Below are positions 1 to 7,416 of a DNA stretch of 64,000 nt, in pieces. This DNA comes from JAVKSL01 sp050744225 (GTDB lineage: Bacteria; Actinomycetota; Acidimicrobiia; Acidimicrobiales; JAJPHD01). The notes beneath the pieces were generated by a model. The model was given only the letters and a program-made list of their open reading frames with translations, was not told the DNA's origin and did not search any database. Positions within the stretch are counted from its first letter, which is position 1; each line of letters starts with the position of its first letter. Made by a program: the position numbers and the translations under genes. The DNA is taken from assembly GCA_050744225.1 (NCBI GenBank), contig JBOGGT010000076.1, forward strand, positions 70,229-134,228, written 5' to 3'.

Positions 1-39
1 CCAGGCGAGCGGCCCGGCTGCGCGCCGCTTCCTAGGACC

Positions 40-1344
40 TCACGGCCGCACCACCGCGGCCAGTAGTGCTTGCAGCTTGAGCTGGGTCTCTACCAGCTCT
101 TCGCGCGGGTCCGAGCCGGTGACCAGGCCGACTCCCGCGACGAGTCGGGCCGTGCGGCCCCTCAGGGTGGCCGAACGGATCCCCACCACCCAGTCGCCGT
201 CGCCGCGGCTGTCCACCCATCCGACAGGGCCGGCGTAGTTTCCCCTGTCCATGCCTTCCACCTCGGCGATGAGGTCCAGGGCGGCCTGGGTGGGAGAGCC
301 CGCGACCGCCGGTGTCGGGTGCAGTCGGGCGGCCAGCTCCAGCGCACTCGGCAGGTGGTCCACCTGGTTTAGGGTGCCCTCGACCAGGGTGGCCAGGTGC
401 GAGACGTTGCGCAGCAGGACTATCGACGGCGCTGCCGGGACACCCAGGCGGGTACAGATCGGCCCCAGTGCCTCGACGACTGCCTCGACGGCCAGGCGGT
501 GCTCGTTCCGCTGCTTGGGCGACGCCATGAGTCCGGCGATGAGGGCATCGTCGGTCTCGGGGTCGCCGCTGCGCGCAACTGTGCCGGCGTGGGGGTGCGA
601 GCGGATCGTCCGGCCTCGCCGGCTGATCAGCAACTCGGGGCTCGCCCCCACGAATCCCCCTACCGAGAACACCGTGCAGGAGGGGTACAGGGCCCGAAGC
701 CTCCCGAGTACGTCGCTCGGATGGAAGTCCCGGTTGCCTTCCACCAGGACCTCGCGAGCCAGAACCACCTTTTCCAGGCGACCAGCGGTGACCGCGGAGA
801 CCGCTTGTGCAACCCGCTCGCACCACTCGTCGTGGGGGCACGGCGAGCTGAGGGTGAACCGGTCCGGCGGCCAATGCGTCGTGGCCTCCGACCCAGCCTC
901 CGACCCAGCCTCCGACCCTGCCCCCGACCCAGCCCCCGACCCTGCCCCCGACCCTGCCCCCGACTCCGACCCTGCCCCCCGAGGGCGGACGGTGGTGCGC
1001 CAGGCGGTGCCGCTCTCGTCTATCCCGACGGTGACTGCGGGCACCACCAGCCTGCCCTGCGCCCTCGGATCGAATGGTAGGGCGCCGATCGCGATGGGTC
1101 CGGTCCCAGGTAGGCCCACCTCGTCATTGCAGCGGATCTGGCGTAGGACTGCCACCGGGTCGGCCGCACGCGGGTAGTCCAGCACCATGGCTTCGCCCAG
1201 GCAGGCGAGGCCTACCCCGTCCCTCTCGAACAGGATCCCGGCATCCCCAGCCATCTCCAGCAGGTCCAGCTCGTCCCCGCCGCCCCGGAGCCGGGCCTTG
1301 TCCCCCAGCTTGGTGGTCTTAGCCACCAGGTCGGCAGGGTTCAT
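40..1344 (-). CDS. menF: Isochorismate synthase MenF
   Basis: Converts chorismate to isochorismate, the entry step of menaquinone synthesis. The C-terminal chorismate-binding domain (from about residue 160) has the family pattern: EKVVLAREV, GASPELL, an HAGT segment, SPKQRNEH, and the terminal GNYAGPVGW followed by a GVGLV block. The length of 434 aa suits the family. Residues 122-155 are an unusual Gly/Ala/Ser/Glu linker made of 12-bp repeats, inserted between the N-terminal region and the catalytic domain. The start ATG overlaps the stop of menG (ATGA), so the two are co-transcribed with menG first. EntC or salicylate synthase are alternatives, but the menG partner favours menaquinone. Confidence 0.9.
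   Translation of the reverse strand: MNPADLVAKTTKLGDKARLRGGGDELDLLEMAGDAGILFERDGVGLACLGEAMVLDYPRAADPVAVLRQIRCNDEVGLPGTGPIAIGALPFDPRAQGRLVVPAVTVGIDESGTAWRTTVRPRGAGSESGAGSGAGSGAGSGAGSEAGSEAGSEATTHWPPDRFTLSSPCPHDEWCERVAQAVSAVTAGRLEKVVLAREVLVEGNRDFHPSDVLGRLRALYPSCTVFSVGGFVGASPELLISRRGRTIRSHPHAGTVARSGDPETDDALIAGLMASPKQRNEHRLAVEAVVEALGPICTRLGVPAAPSIVLLRNVSHLATLVEGTLNQVDHLPSALELAARLHPTPAVAGSPTQAALDLIAEVEGMDRGNYAGPVGWVDSRGDGDWVVGIRSATLRGRTARLVAGVGLVTGSDPREELVETQLKLQALLAAVVRP
886..977 (-). repeat. 12-bp tandem repeat inside menF
   Basis: About eight imperfect copies of a 12-bp unit (cagcctccgacc / cagcccccgacc) encode the Gly-Ala-Gly-Ser / Glu-Ala-Gly-Ser linker of MenF. The unit is a multiple of three, so copy-number change would keep the frame. 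Confidence 0.85.
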
Positions 1345-2120
1345 TGCCGTGTGCCCACGAGCAACTGGGCAACCCCGCCGCTGAGAGCGAAGCGCTCGGG
1401 TTTGGCCCAGCCGGCCTCCCTGAGCATCTCCAGTAACTGGCCCGGCTCGGGCAAGTAAGCCACCGAGCGCGGTAGGTAACGGTACGCGTTCCCGTCCGAC
1501 AGCAGTGCCCCGATCCAGGGCACGACGTGGCCGAAGTAGGCCCGGTGGCCGAATCGCAGGAGCGCACTTTTCGGCTCGGCGACCTCCAGCAGGGCGATCC
1601 GACCACCTGGGCGCACCACCCGAGCCAGCTCGGTGAACAGCACGGGCAGGTCAGCCACGTTGCGCAGGGCAAATCCGGACACCGCCCCGTCCAGGCAAGC
1701 GTCGGGGAGGGGAAGCGCCAGCCCGTCGCCCTGCAGGAGCGGAGCACAGGTGCGTGCGTGGGCGAGCATCCCCCAAGAGAGGTCCAACCCGATCGGACGG
1801 GCACCACCGGCACGGAGCTCGCGGCACAGGTCGCCCGTTCCGCAAGCCACGTCCAGGACCCTCGCTCCGGTCCTGAGCCCGAGCGAGCGCACAGTCCGTC
1901 GCCGCCAACCCCGGTCCAAGGAGAAGGTCATGATCCGGTTGACCAGGTCGTAGCGCGGAGCGATCGAGTCGAACATGGACCGGACCACCGCCACCTTCTC
2001 CTGGCCCTGGGGGAGGGGCCGGGCGTCGTCGTACGCTGGTGACAGGTCGTACGCCGGTGGCAGCGTTGCGGATCGCCGGTTCGCCTGCCCGCCTGAAGAC
2101 CCGCTGGCGTGCTGGTCCAT
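1341..2120 (-). CDS. menG: Demethylmenaquinone methyltransferase MenG/UbiE
   Basis: SAM-dependent C-methyltransferase of the last menaquinone step. It shows the UbiE hallmarks: the FDSIAPRYDLVN motif, the SAM-binding loop VLDVACGTGDL, and GFALRNVAD followed by ARVVRPGG. The frame is open further upstream (to 2282), but that stretch lies over the cobalamin riboswitch and has no family similarity. The start at 2120 was chosen because a TAGAGT -10 element lies exactly 7 bases upstream, which implies a leaderless mRNA. That gives 259 aa. It is followed by menF with a 4-base overlap. Confidence 0.9.
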   Translation of the reverse strand: MDQHASGSSGGQANRRSATLPPAYDLSPAYDDARPLPQGQEKVAVVRSMFDSIAPRYDLVNRIMTFSLDRGWRRRTVRSLGLRTGARVLDVACGTGDLCRELRAGGARPIGLDLSWGMLAHARTCAPLLQGDGLALPLPDACLDGAVSGFALRNVADLPVLFTELARVVRPGGRIALLEVAEPKSALLRFGHRAYFGHVVPWIGALLSDGNAYRYLPRSVAYLPEPGQLLEMLREAGWAKPERFALSGGVAQLLVGTRQ

Positions 2121-2127
2121 CTGTCCA

Positions 2128-2133
2128 ACTCTA
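2128..2133 (-). promoter_or_regulatory. Leaderless -10 element for menG-menF
   Basis: TAGAGT on the minus strand, 7 bases before the menG ATG at 2120. One of thirteen such TANNNT elements placed 6-8 bases before a start codon in this window. Confidence 0.55.
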
Positions 2134-2141
2134 CCCCGGCA

Positions 2142-2325
2142 CCTGGTGAACCTGCGGGCTAAGCTCGGCCTGGTCGACACAAATGGGAGTGGGACCAGGA
2201 AGCCGGTGTGATTCCGGCACGGTGCCGCCACTGTGTCCGGGGAGTGAGCCTCCGATTGTGCCACGGTCTGCGAGGGCCGCAAGGCGGGGGGGAGCGTAGA
2301 TCCGGGAGTCAGGATACTGACCGCT
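2142..2325 (+). ncRNA. Cobalamin (B12) riboswitch
   Basis: The B12-box core is clear: agccggtgtgattccgg at about 2201-2217, then the gccgccactg element (2224-2233), and the downstream gggagtcaggatact signature (2304-2318). It faces the plus-strand lipoprotein/ECF operon and is divergent from menG. Outer boundaries are approximate because the pairing was not computed. Confidence 0.92.
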
Positions 2326-2363
2326 CCCTCCGCTACGACGGGGCGTTAGCACCCCGGAGGGAG
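2324..2363 (+). promoter_or_regulatory. Riboswitch expression platform sequestering the ribosome-binding site
   Basis: ctccctccg (2324-2332) is the exact reverse complement of cggagggag (2355-2363). The right arm contains the Shine-Dalgarno sequence GGAGGGAGG for the TTG start at 2372 (7-base spacing). This points to translational control: B12 binding would favour hairpin closure. The mechanism is inferred from base complementarity. Confidence 0.7.
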
Positions 2364-2371
2364 GCAACACC

Positions 2372-2899
2372 TTGAGGTTGACCAAGTGGCGCAGGCCGTT
2401 TGGGTTGGGCTGGTTGGGCTGGTTGGGCTGGTTGGGCTGGTTGGGCCTAGCCGTCCTGGCCTCGGCGTGCGGGGGAGCCACCGGAGCGCCCCCCGGATCG
2501 GCGGCCCCTGGGTCGTCTAATTCTTGCCCGAGCGCCGTGGGGGTGGTGATCCAGTCCTCCCCCTCCGAGTCGACGTCGGAATGCGTGCCCGTGGGTGCCA
2601 GTGGCGAGATCAGCGGGCTGGCTGCTCTCAAAGCAGCAAAGGTCGAGATCGGGACCCAGAGCTACAGCTTCGGCCTGGCGATCTGCCAGGTGGACGAGGT
2701 CCCGGCCCACTACTCCCAGTGCCTTCCCGCAGGCAAGCCCTCCTGGGCGCTGTTCGTATCCCGACACGGTGGCGCCTGGGCGTCGGCTTCTACTGGGGTC
2801 AGCGGCATCACCCTCAAGGCCTCCGACTCCCTCGGGCTACGCTACGACTCACCCAAGGGCACGGCCTTGCCTCCTTCGGTAGCGCCCCCCTCGATTTGA
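2372..2899 (+). CDS. B12-riboswitch-controlled lipoprotein with DUF4430-like (transcobalamin C-terminal type) domain
   Basis: 175 aa. A signal peptide ends in a lipobox (LASAC, Cys about residue 33), so the mature protein is expected to be anchored outside the membrane. The hydrophobic core of the signal peptide is five copies of a 9-bp repeat (Gly-Trp-Leu). The mature part ends with a WALFVSRHGGAW segment and a GVSGITLKASDSLGLRY segment. These resemble DUF4430, the domain shared with the C-terminal domain of transcobalamin/intrinsic factor. Position directly behind a B12 riboswitch and ahead of an ECF importer suggests a surface cobalamin-capture protein. The domain match is by eye and the role is inferred. 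The TTG start has a strong ribosome-binding site. Confidence 0.65.
   Translation: MRLTKWRRPFGLGWLGWLGWLGWLGLAVLASACGGATGAPPGSAAPGSSNSCPSAVGVVIQSSPSESTSECVPVGASGEISGLAALKAAKVEIGTQSYSFGLAICQVDEVPAHYSQCLPAGKPSWALFVSRHGGAWASASTGVSGITLKASDSLGLRYDSPKGTALPPSVAPPSI
2403..2447 (+). repeat. 9-bp tandem repeat in a signal peptide
   Basis: Five copies of ggttgggct encode repeated Gly-Trp-Leu in the hydrophobic core of the lipoprotein signal peptide. Confidence 0.9.
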
Positions 2900-2946
2900 G
2901 GCAAGCTCGTTTGAGGCAAGCTTGTTTGAGGCAAGGATCTTTCAGG

Positions 2947-3855
2947 TTGAGCAGACCGGCTGCGCTCGCCCTCTGGGTGCTCGCGGGAGCCTCGATGGCC
3001 CTGGCGAGCAACCAACCCATGGTCCGGGCCCTGGTTCTGGTCGCAGCGTGGAGCCTGCTCGCCAGGAGGCTGGTTCCCGGGCGTCACCTGCGCCCTCTGG
3101 GCATCGGGCTCGCCGTCGCCGGCGTGCTTACGGTGGCCTTCAACACCCTAGGGAGCCATAGCGGGGCGACCGTGCTGGCGTCAGCGCCCAGATGGCTGCC
3201 CTTGGTGGGTGGGCCGCTCACGCTCGAAGCCCTCGCCTACGGGGCCGGCATTGCTCTGGGACTCACCGCAGCTGTGTCCGCTGCAGCAGCCCTCTCGCTG
3301 GTCATCGAGCCCAGCGATCTGGTGGATGCCCTGCCCTGGTGGCTTGCCCACACTGGGGTGGCGGTGGGTGCGGCGCTCAACCTGGTCCCTGGTGTTGCCG
3401 CCAGCTACGTGTCGGTACGCGACGCCCAGCGGCTCCGGGGCTGGGCGTCCCCGCACCCCGCGCACCCCTCGCGTGGGCGCCGACCCGTGAGGGGACGGCG
3501 CGTCCCCGGGGTCAGGGCCACCCGGGGGGTGCGGGGCATTGTCGATCTGGTGGTGCCTGTCCTGCTCGGGGCCATCGAGTCTTCCGTAAGGCTCGGAGAG
3601 GCCATGGAGGCGCGGGCATTCGGTTCCGGGGCGCGCCACGCCTACCTGGACCCCCAGCGCACCTCGACGAACCTGGTCGTGGGCGTCGGTTCGGTGCTGG
3701 CCCTGTCCGGTTTCGCCACCCTGCGGATCAGCGGGCTCATCGGAGCCTGGTATCCCTACCCAACCCTGGCCCTACCGGCGCTCGGGGCGACCGTCATCGG
3801 GCCCCCCGCGATGTTGTGCCTACTGGGAGCCTTGATCCAACCGGGGCCGGCCTGA
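2947..3855 (+). CDS. ecfT: Energy-coupling factor transporter transmembrane protein EcfT
   Basis: Multi-pass membrane scaffold that couples the ATPases to the substrate-binding S component. Several hydrophobic segments are visible, and the C-terminal cytoplasmic motif reads AMEARAFGSGARHAY, typical of EcfT. No ATG start is present. TTG 2947 was chosen (AAGGA, 9-base spacing), giving 302 aa. TTG codons at 2896, 2911 and 2926 lie in a 15-bp repeat (ttgaggcaagctcg type) and are alternatives, the first overlapping the upstream stop. The stop overlaps the next ATG (ATGA). A basic insert (about residues 165-195) sits in a cytoplasmic loop. Confidence 0.85.
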   Translation: MSRPAALALWVLAGASMALASNQPMVRALVLVAAWSLLARRLVPGRHLRPLGIGLAVAGVLTVAFNTLGSHSGATVLASAPRWLPLVGGPLTLEALAYGAGIALGLTAAVSAAAALSLVIEPSDLVDALPWWLAHTGVAVGAALNLVPGVAASYVSVRDAQRLRGWASPHPAHPSRGRRPVRGRRVPGVRATRGVRGIVDLVVPVLLGAIESSVRLGEAMEARAFGSGARHAYLDPQRTSTNLVVGVGSVLALSGFATLRISGLIGAWYPYPTLALPALGATVIGPPAMLCLLGALIQPGPA

Positions 3856-5348
3856 TGGACGCCGGGGGTGGGTCACGGGCCAGGTTCGAGCACCTCTGCT
3901 ACTGGTACCCGGCGCTCTCAGGTGGGTTTCCCGCCGACCCCGCCACTTCTGGACTGTTCGACGTCAGCCTAGAACTGGGAGCCGGGCTCAACCTGATAGG
4001 CGGGGACTCGGGGGCTGGCAAGTCCACCTTGCTCCGTGTCCTGAACGGACTGGTGCCGCACTTCTACGGTGGTCGGATCGCGGGGAGTGCGAGCGTTGCC
4101 GGCATGGACGTGGCCTCGACCCCGCCCAGGATTCTCGCACGCCACGTCGGGTTTGTATTCCAAGAAGCCGAGGCCGGATTCGTGCGCGGGACGGTTGCCA
4201 GGGAGGTTGCCTTCGGTCCCGAGAACCTTGGCTTTGCCCCTGGCGCGGTGGAGCGCCTGGTCGCAGACGCCCTCGAACTGGTCGGGGTCGCCGGTTTGGC
4301 GGCGCGCCGGCTGAGCACCTTGTCAGGCGGAGAGCGCCAGCGGGTGGCCCTGGCCGGAGCGCTGGCGGCCGCTCCCGAGGTGGTGGCACTCGACGAGCCC
4401 AGCTCCCAGCTCGACCAGGCAGGAGTCGCGGCGCTGGTTCGCATCCTGGAAAGCCTCGCTGCGCAGGGCCACACGGTGGTGGTGGCGGAGCATCGCCTCC
4501 GCCCGTTCCTCAACGGCGCGCAGGCGTCCCGGCAAGTGACCATGGTGGCCGGCCGTCCGGCGCCGCCCAGTGCTGTCACCAGCCCCCCGACGCCTGCCCC
4601 TCCGATGCCCGCCCCCCCGACCCCCGCCCCCCTGACCGCCCGCAGCCCGACCCCCCGCCCGCATCGGCGCCGTTCGACCGAGGGCCGGACCAAGCCGGTC
4701 GAGTCTTTGACAGGCTGGGCCACATCGGGCCTGACCGCTGGCATCGGCAACCGGGCAGTGCTTGAAGGCGTCGAGTTGTACGGGTCACCAGGCCAGATAG
4801 TGGTGTTGAGCGGCCCCAACGGATCGGGCAAGACCACCCTGTTGAGGACGATCGCCGGCCTGTTGCCCCCACTCGAAGGCCAGGTGATCAGGCCCGTGTG
4901 TACTTCGGCGCACGGTCGCCCGGTTGGGTACCTGCCCCAGGACCCACACAAGTTGCTGCACCGGCGCAGCGTCCTGGCCGAGGTGAGACAGACCCTGCGC
5001 TGGTCCCGGTTGGTGGATGACCCGATGCTCATCCTGCGCCAGCTGGGAATGGATGGACTGGCCGACACCGACCCGAGGGACCTCTCGACGGGCCAGCGCC
5101 AGCGGGCGGCCTTGGCGGCGGTCCTGGCCGGTCGTCCGGCGCTGGTGTTGTTGGACGAGCCGACGCGGGGGATGGATGCAGCTTCCCGCATGGCGCTGGT
5201 CACGACCCTCGGCGAGCTGGCTGCGGACGGTTCCTGCGTGATTCTGGCCACCCACGACTACGAGCTGGCCGAACAGCTCGGCGACCGGATAGCTCTCGTG
5301 GACGGCGGCCGGACCCGGCTGGTGCAACCGGAACGGCTGGGAGGGTGA
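3855..5348 (+). CDS. ecfA: ECF transporter ATPase, EcfA1-EcfA2 fusion
   Basis: Two ABC ATPase domains in one 497-aa chain power cobalamin (inferred) uptake. Domain 1 has Walker A GGDSGAGKST, signature LSGGERQR and Walker B VVALDEPS. Domain 2 has Walker A LSGPNGSGKTT, signature LSTGQRQR and Walker B LVLLDEPT. They are joined by a Pro/Ala/Thr repeat linker (about residues 230-275). The ATG overlaps the ecfT stop, and the stop overlaps the GTG of the S component. Fused ECF ATPases are common in Actinobacteria. Substrate assignment rests on the riboswitch. Confidence 0.9.
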   Translation: MDAGGGSRARFEHLCYWYPALSGGFPADPATSGLFDVSLELGAGLNLIGGDSGAGKSTLLRVLNGLVPHFYGGRIAGSASVAGMDVASTPPRILARHVGFVFQEAEAGFVRGTVAREVAFGPENLGFAPGAVERLVADALELVGVAGLAARRLSTLSGGERQRVALAGALAAAPEVVALDEPSSQLDQAGVAALVRILESLAAQGHTVVVAEHRLRPFLNGAQASRQVTMVAGRPAPPSAVTSPPTPAPPMPAPPTPAPLTARSPTPRPHRRRSTEGRTKPVESLTGWATSGLTAGIGNRAVLEGVELYGSPGQIVVLSGPNGSGKTTLLRTIAGLLPPLEGQVIRPVCTSAHGRPVGYLPQDPHKLLHRRSVLAEVRQTLRWSRLVDDPMLILRQLGMDGLADTDPRDLSTGQRQRAALAAVLAGRPALVLLDEPTRGMDAASRMALVTTLGELAADGSCVILATHDYELAEQLGDRIALVDGGRTRLVQPERLGG

Positions 5349-6301
5349 GCGACACGGCCCGAGGCCCGAACCCGGCGCGGAGCCTCATGGCACCCCCGGC
5401 CCGGCGCCCCACGGCGCCCCCGGCGCCCCCGGCGCCCCCGGCGCGGAGCCTCAGCCTGCCGGGGCTGATGTGGGTTGCTTCTGCGCTCGGCCTGGCCCTG
5501 TTCGCCTGGCCCTTCCTCGGCGTGGGCGCGCCGACAGCGGGAGCAGCCACGGCGGCAGCGGTGGGAACGCTGGTTGCGCTGGTGGTCATGGAGCTGGCCA
5601 CCCGGCGCCTGGACGCTCGCAGCTTCGCCCTCCTGGTTTCGCTGTCTGCCATCGACGCGGGCGCCAGGGCGGCGTTGGTCTCGGGGATCGGGGGCTTCAG
5701 CCCCATCTTCTTGCTGATCCTGTGCGGTGGGTACGTGTTCGGACCCAGCTACGGGTTCCTCCTCGGCGCCACTTCCCTGCTCGTCTCTGCCCTGGTCACC
5801 GGGGGGCTGGGTCCCTGGCTCCCCTACCAGCTCTTCGCCGTCGGCTGGGTGGGGGTTGCCGCTGGCTGGGTCGGGCAATGGCGCCGACGGAGGGCAGTCC
5901 AACGGAGGGGCCGCCAACGCCCCAGCGCCGAGGCTTGGCCGTCGGCGCTGGACGTGGGCTGGCTGGCGGCGGTGGGGGTGGTCTCGGGATACGCCTTCGG
6001 TGTGATCATGGACCTGTGGGACTGGACGTTTTTCTCGGCTTCTCCAGGCCTGGGCTTCAAGCCCGGGATGGGCCTCGGTGTGTTGGCGGCGCACTTCGGG
6101 CGCTTTTACCTGGCTACCTCTGCGGTCTACGACTCCTTCCGTGCGGTGGGCAATGCGGTGCTGGTGGTCGCCCTCGGATTTCCGATCCTTGTTGCGCTGG
6201 CCAGGTTGCGGTCCGGCCTCACCTTCGAGGTCATCTCCCTCGAACAGGCGCTCCCCGAACTGGATGCCGGGAGGCAGGCCCACCCGTCCAGGCCCGGATA
6301 G
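5345..6301 (+). CDS. ECF transporter S component (putative cobalamin-specific)
   Basis: 318-aa membrane protein with about six hydrophobic segments, last gene of the riboswitch-controlled operon. The order of loops (conserved acidic/Arg turn after TM3, then the FGPSYGFLLGATSLLVSAL segment) fits ECF S components of the group found with B12 riboswitches, such as CbrT. The Pro/Ala-rich N-terminus (residues 20-35) contains short repeats. The GTG start overlaps the ecfA stop (GTGA). Specificity for cobalamin rather than another vitamin is inferred from the riboswitch. Confidence 0.75.
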   Translation: MSDTARGPNPARSLMAPPARRPTAPPAPPAPPARSLSLPGLMWVASALGLALFAWPFLGVGAPTAGAATAAAVGTLVALVVMELATRRLDARSFALLVSLSAIDAGARAALVSGIGGFSPIFLLILCGGYVFGPSYGFLLGATSLLVSALVTGGLGPWLPYQLFAVGWVGVAAGWVGQWRRRRAVQRRGRQRPSAEAWPSALDVGWLAAVGVVSGYAFGVIMDLWDWTFFSASPGLGFKPGMGLGVLAAHFGRFYLATSAVYDSFRAVGNAVLVVALGFPILVALARLRSGLTFEVISLEQALPELDAGRQAHPSRPG

Positions 6302-6440
6302 CTCCCGACGGAGGGTCCCTGGCGGATTCAGCTCGTCGGGCAATTGCGAAGTTGCATGGGGTATCCATGGGACTCATTACAGCGGGACCATGTTTCGCCC
6401 GGGTATCGTCCGCTTGAACGTCGGGATAATGGACGGTGTC

Positions 6441-7406
6441 TCAGGGTGACTGCAGGGCGGCGTCGATGCGCTCGAGCACCTGGCGGTTCAGCCTGGGGAC
6501 CACCTCCAGGGCGGTCAGGTTCTGCTCCACCTGCTCGACCCGGCTGGCACCGGTGATTACCGACGAGACGTGCGGGTTGCGCACGCACCAGGCGATGGCC
6601 AGCTGGGCCAGGCTGGATCCCAGCGATCCGGCCACCTCGCCCAGGCGGCGGACCTTGGCGTTGGACTCGGGGTCGGTGAGGGAGCTGCGCAGCCACTCGT
6701 AGCCAGCCAGCGCCGCCCGGCTCCCGTCGGGGACCCCGTCCAGGTACTTGCCGGTGAGCAGTCCCGAGGCCAGCGGGCTCCAGGTGGTGAGGCCAAGCCC
6801 GACATCCTCGTAGAGGGGGGCGAGCTCGGTCTCCACCTTGTCCCGGTGCAACAGGTTGTACTGGGGCTGTTCGACCACCGGTTTGCGCAGGTGGTGGATC
6901 TCGGCGATCTCCCAGGCCTCGCGGATGTCTTCGGCCGACCACTCCGAGGTCCCCCAGTAGAGCGCCTTGCCCGAGCCCACTATGTCGCTCATGGCCCACA
7001 CCGTCTCCTCTATGGGCGTCTCCGGGTCGGAGCGGTGGCAGAACAGGAGGTCAACGTAGTCGAGGCCCAGCCGCTCCAGCGAGCCCTCGACGGCTTCGAG
7101 GAGGTACTTGCGGTTGAGGGTCTGGTGGGTGTTGGGGTCGTCGTGCAGCCCCCAGTACAGCTTGGTCGAAACCACGTAGCTGTAGCGCGGCCAGCGTTGC
7201 CGGGCGATCACCGCCCCCATCAGGCGCTCGGACTCACCCCCGCCGTAGGCCTCGGCGTTGTCGAAGAAGTTGATCCCCCCCGCCCGGGCCGCCGCCATGC
7301 AGCGCCCTGCGAGGTCCTCGTCCAGCTGCGGCCCGAAGGTGACCCACGAGCCGAGCCCCAACACGCTCACCTTCAACCCGGAGCTTCCGAGGCGGCGGTA
7401 CTCCAT
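6441..7406 (-). CDS. Aldo/keto reductase (Kv-beta / YghZ-like)
   Basis: NADPH-dependent oxidoreductase, 321 aa, full length for the family. The catalytic tetrad is visible: Asp and Tyr in FFDNAEAYGGGESE, Lys in VVSTKLYWG and His in LLFCHRSDP. The N-terminal MEYRRLGSSGLKVSVLGLG is typical. Physiological substrate unknown. It converges on the ECF operon across a 139-base gap in which no convincing terminator was seen. Confidence 0.9.
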   Translation of the reverse strand: MEYRRLGSSGLKVSVLGLGSWVTFGPQLDEDLAGRCMAAARAGGINFFDNAEAYGGGESERLMGAVIARQRWPRYSYVVSTKLYWGLHDDPNTHQTLNRKYLLEAVEGSLERLGLDYVDLLFCHRSDPETPIEETVWAMSDIVGSGKALYWGTSEWSAEDIREAWEIAEIHHLRKPVVEQPQYNLLHRDKVETELAPLYEDVGLGLTTWSPLASGLLTGKYLDGVPDGSRAALAGYEWLRSSLTDPESNAKVRRLGEVAGSLGSSLAQLAIAWCVRNPHVSSVITGASRVEQVEQNLTALEVVPRLNRQVLERIDAALQSP

Positions 7407-7416
7407 CTCGCCCTAC

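Noticed and set aside
6302..6440. Terminator between the ECF operon and the aldo/keto reductase
   Set aside because: Only short, weak inverted repeats (catgg-ccatg) were seen; not enough to call.
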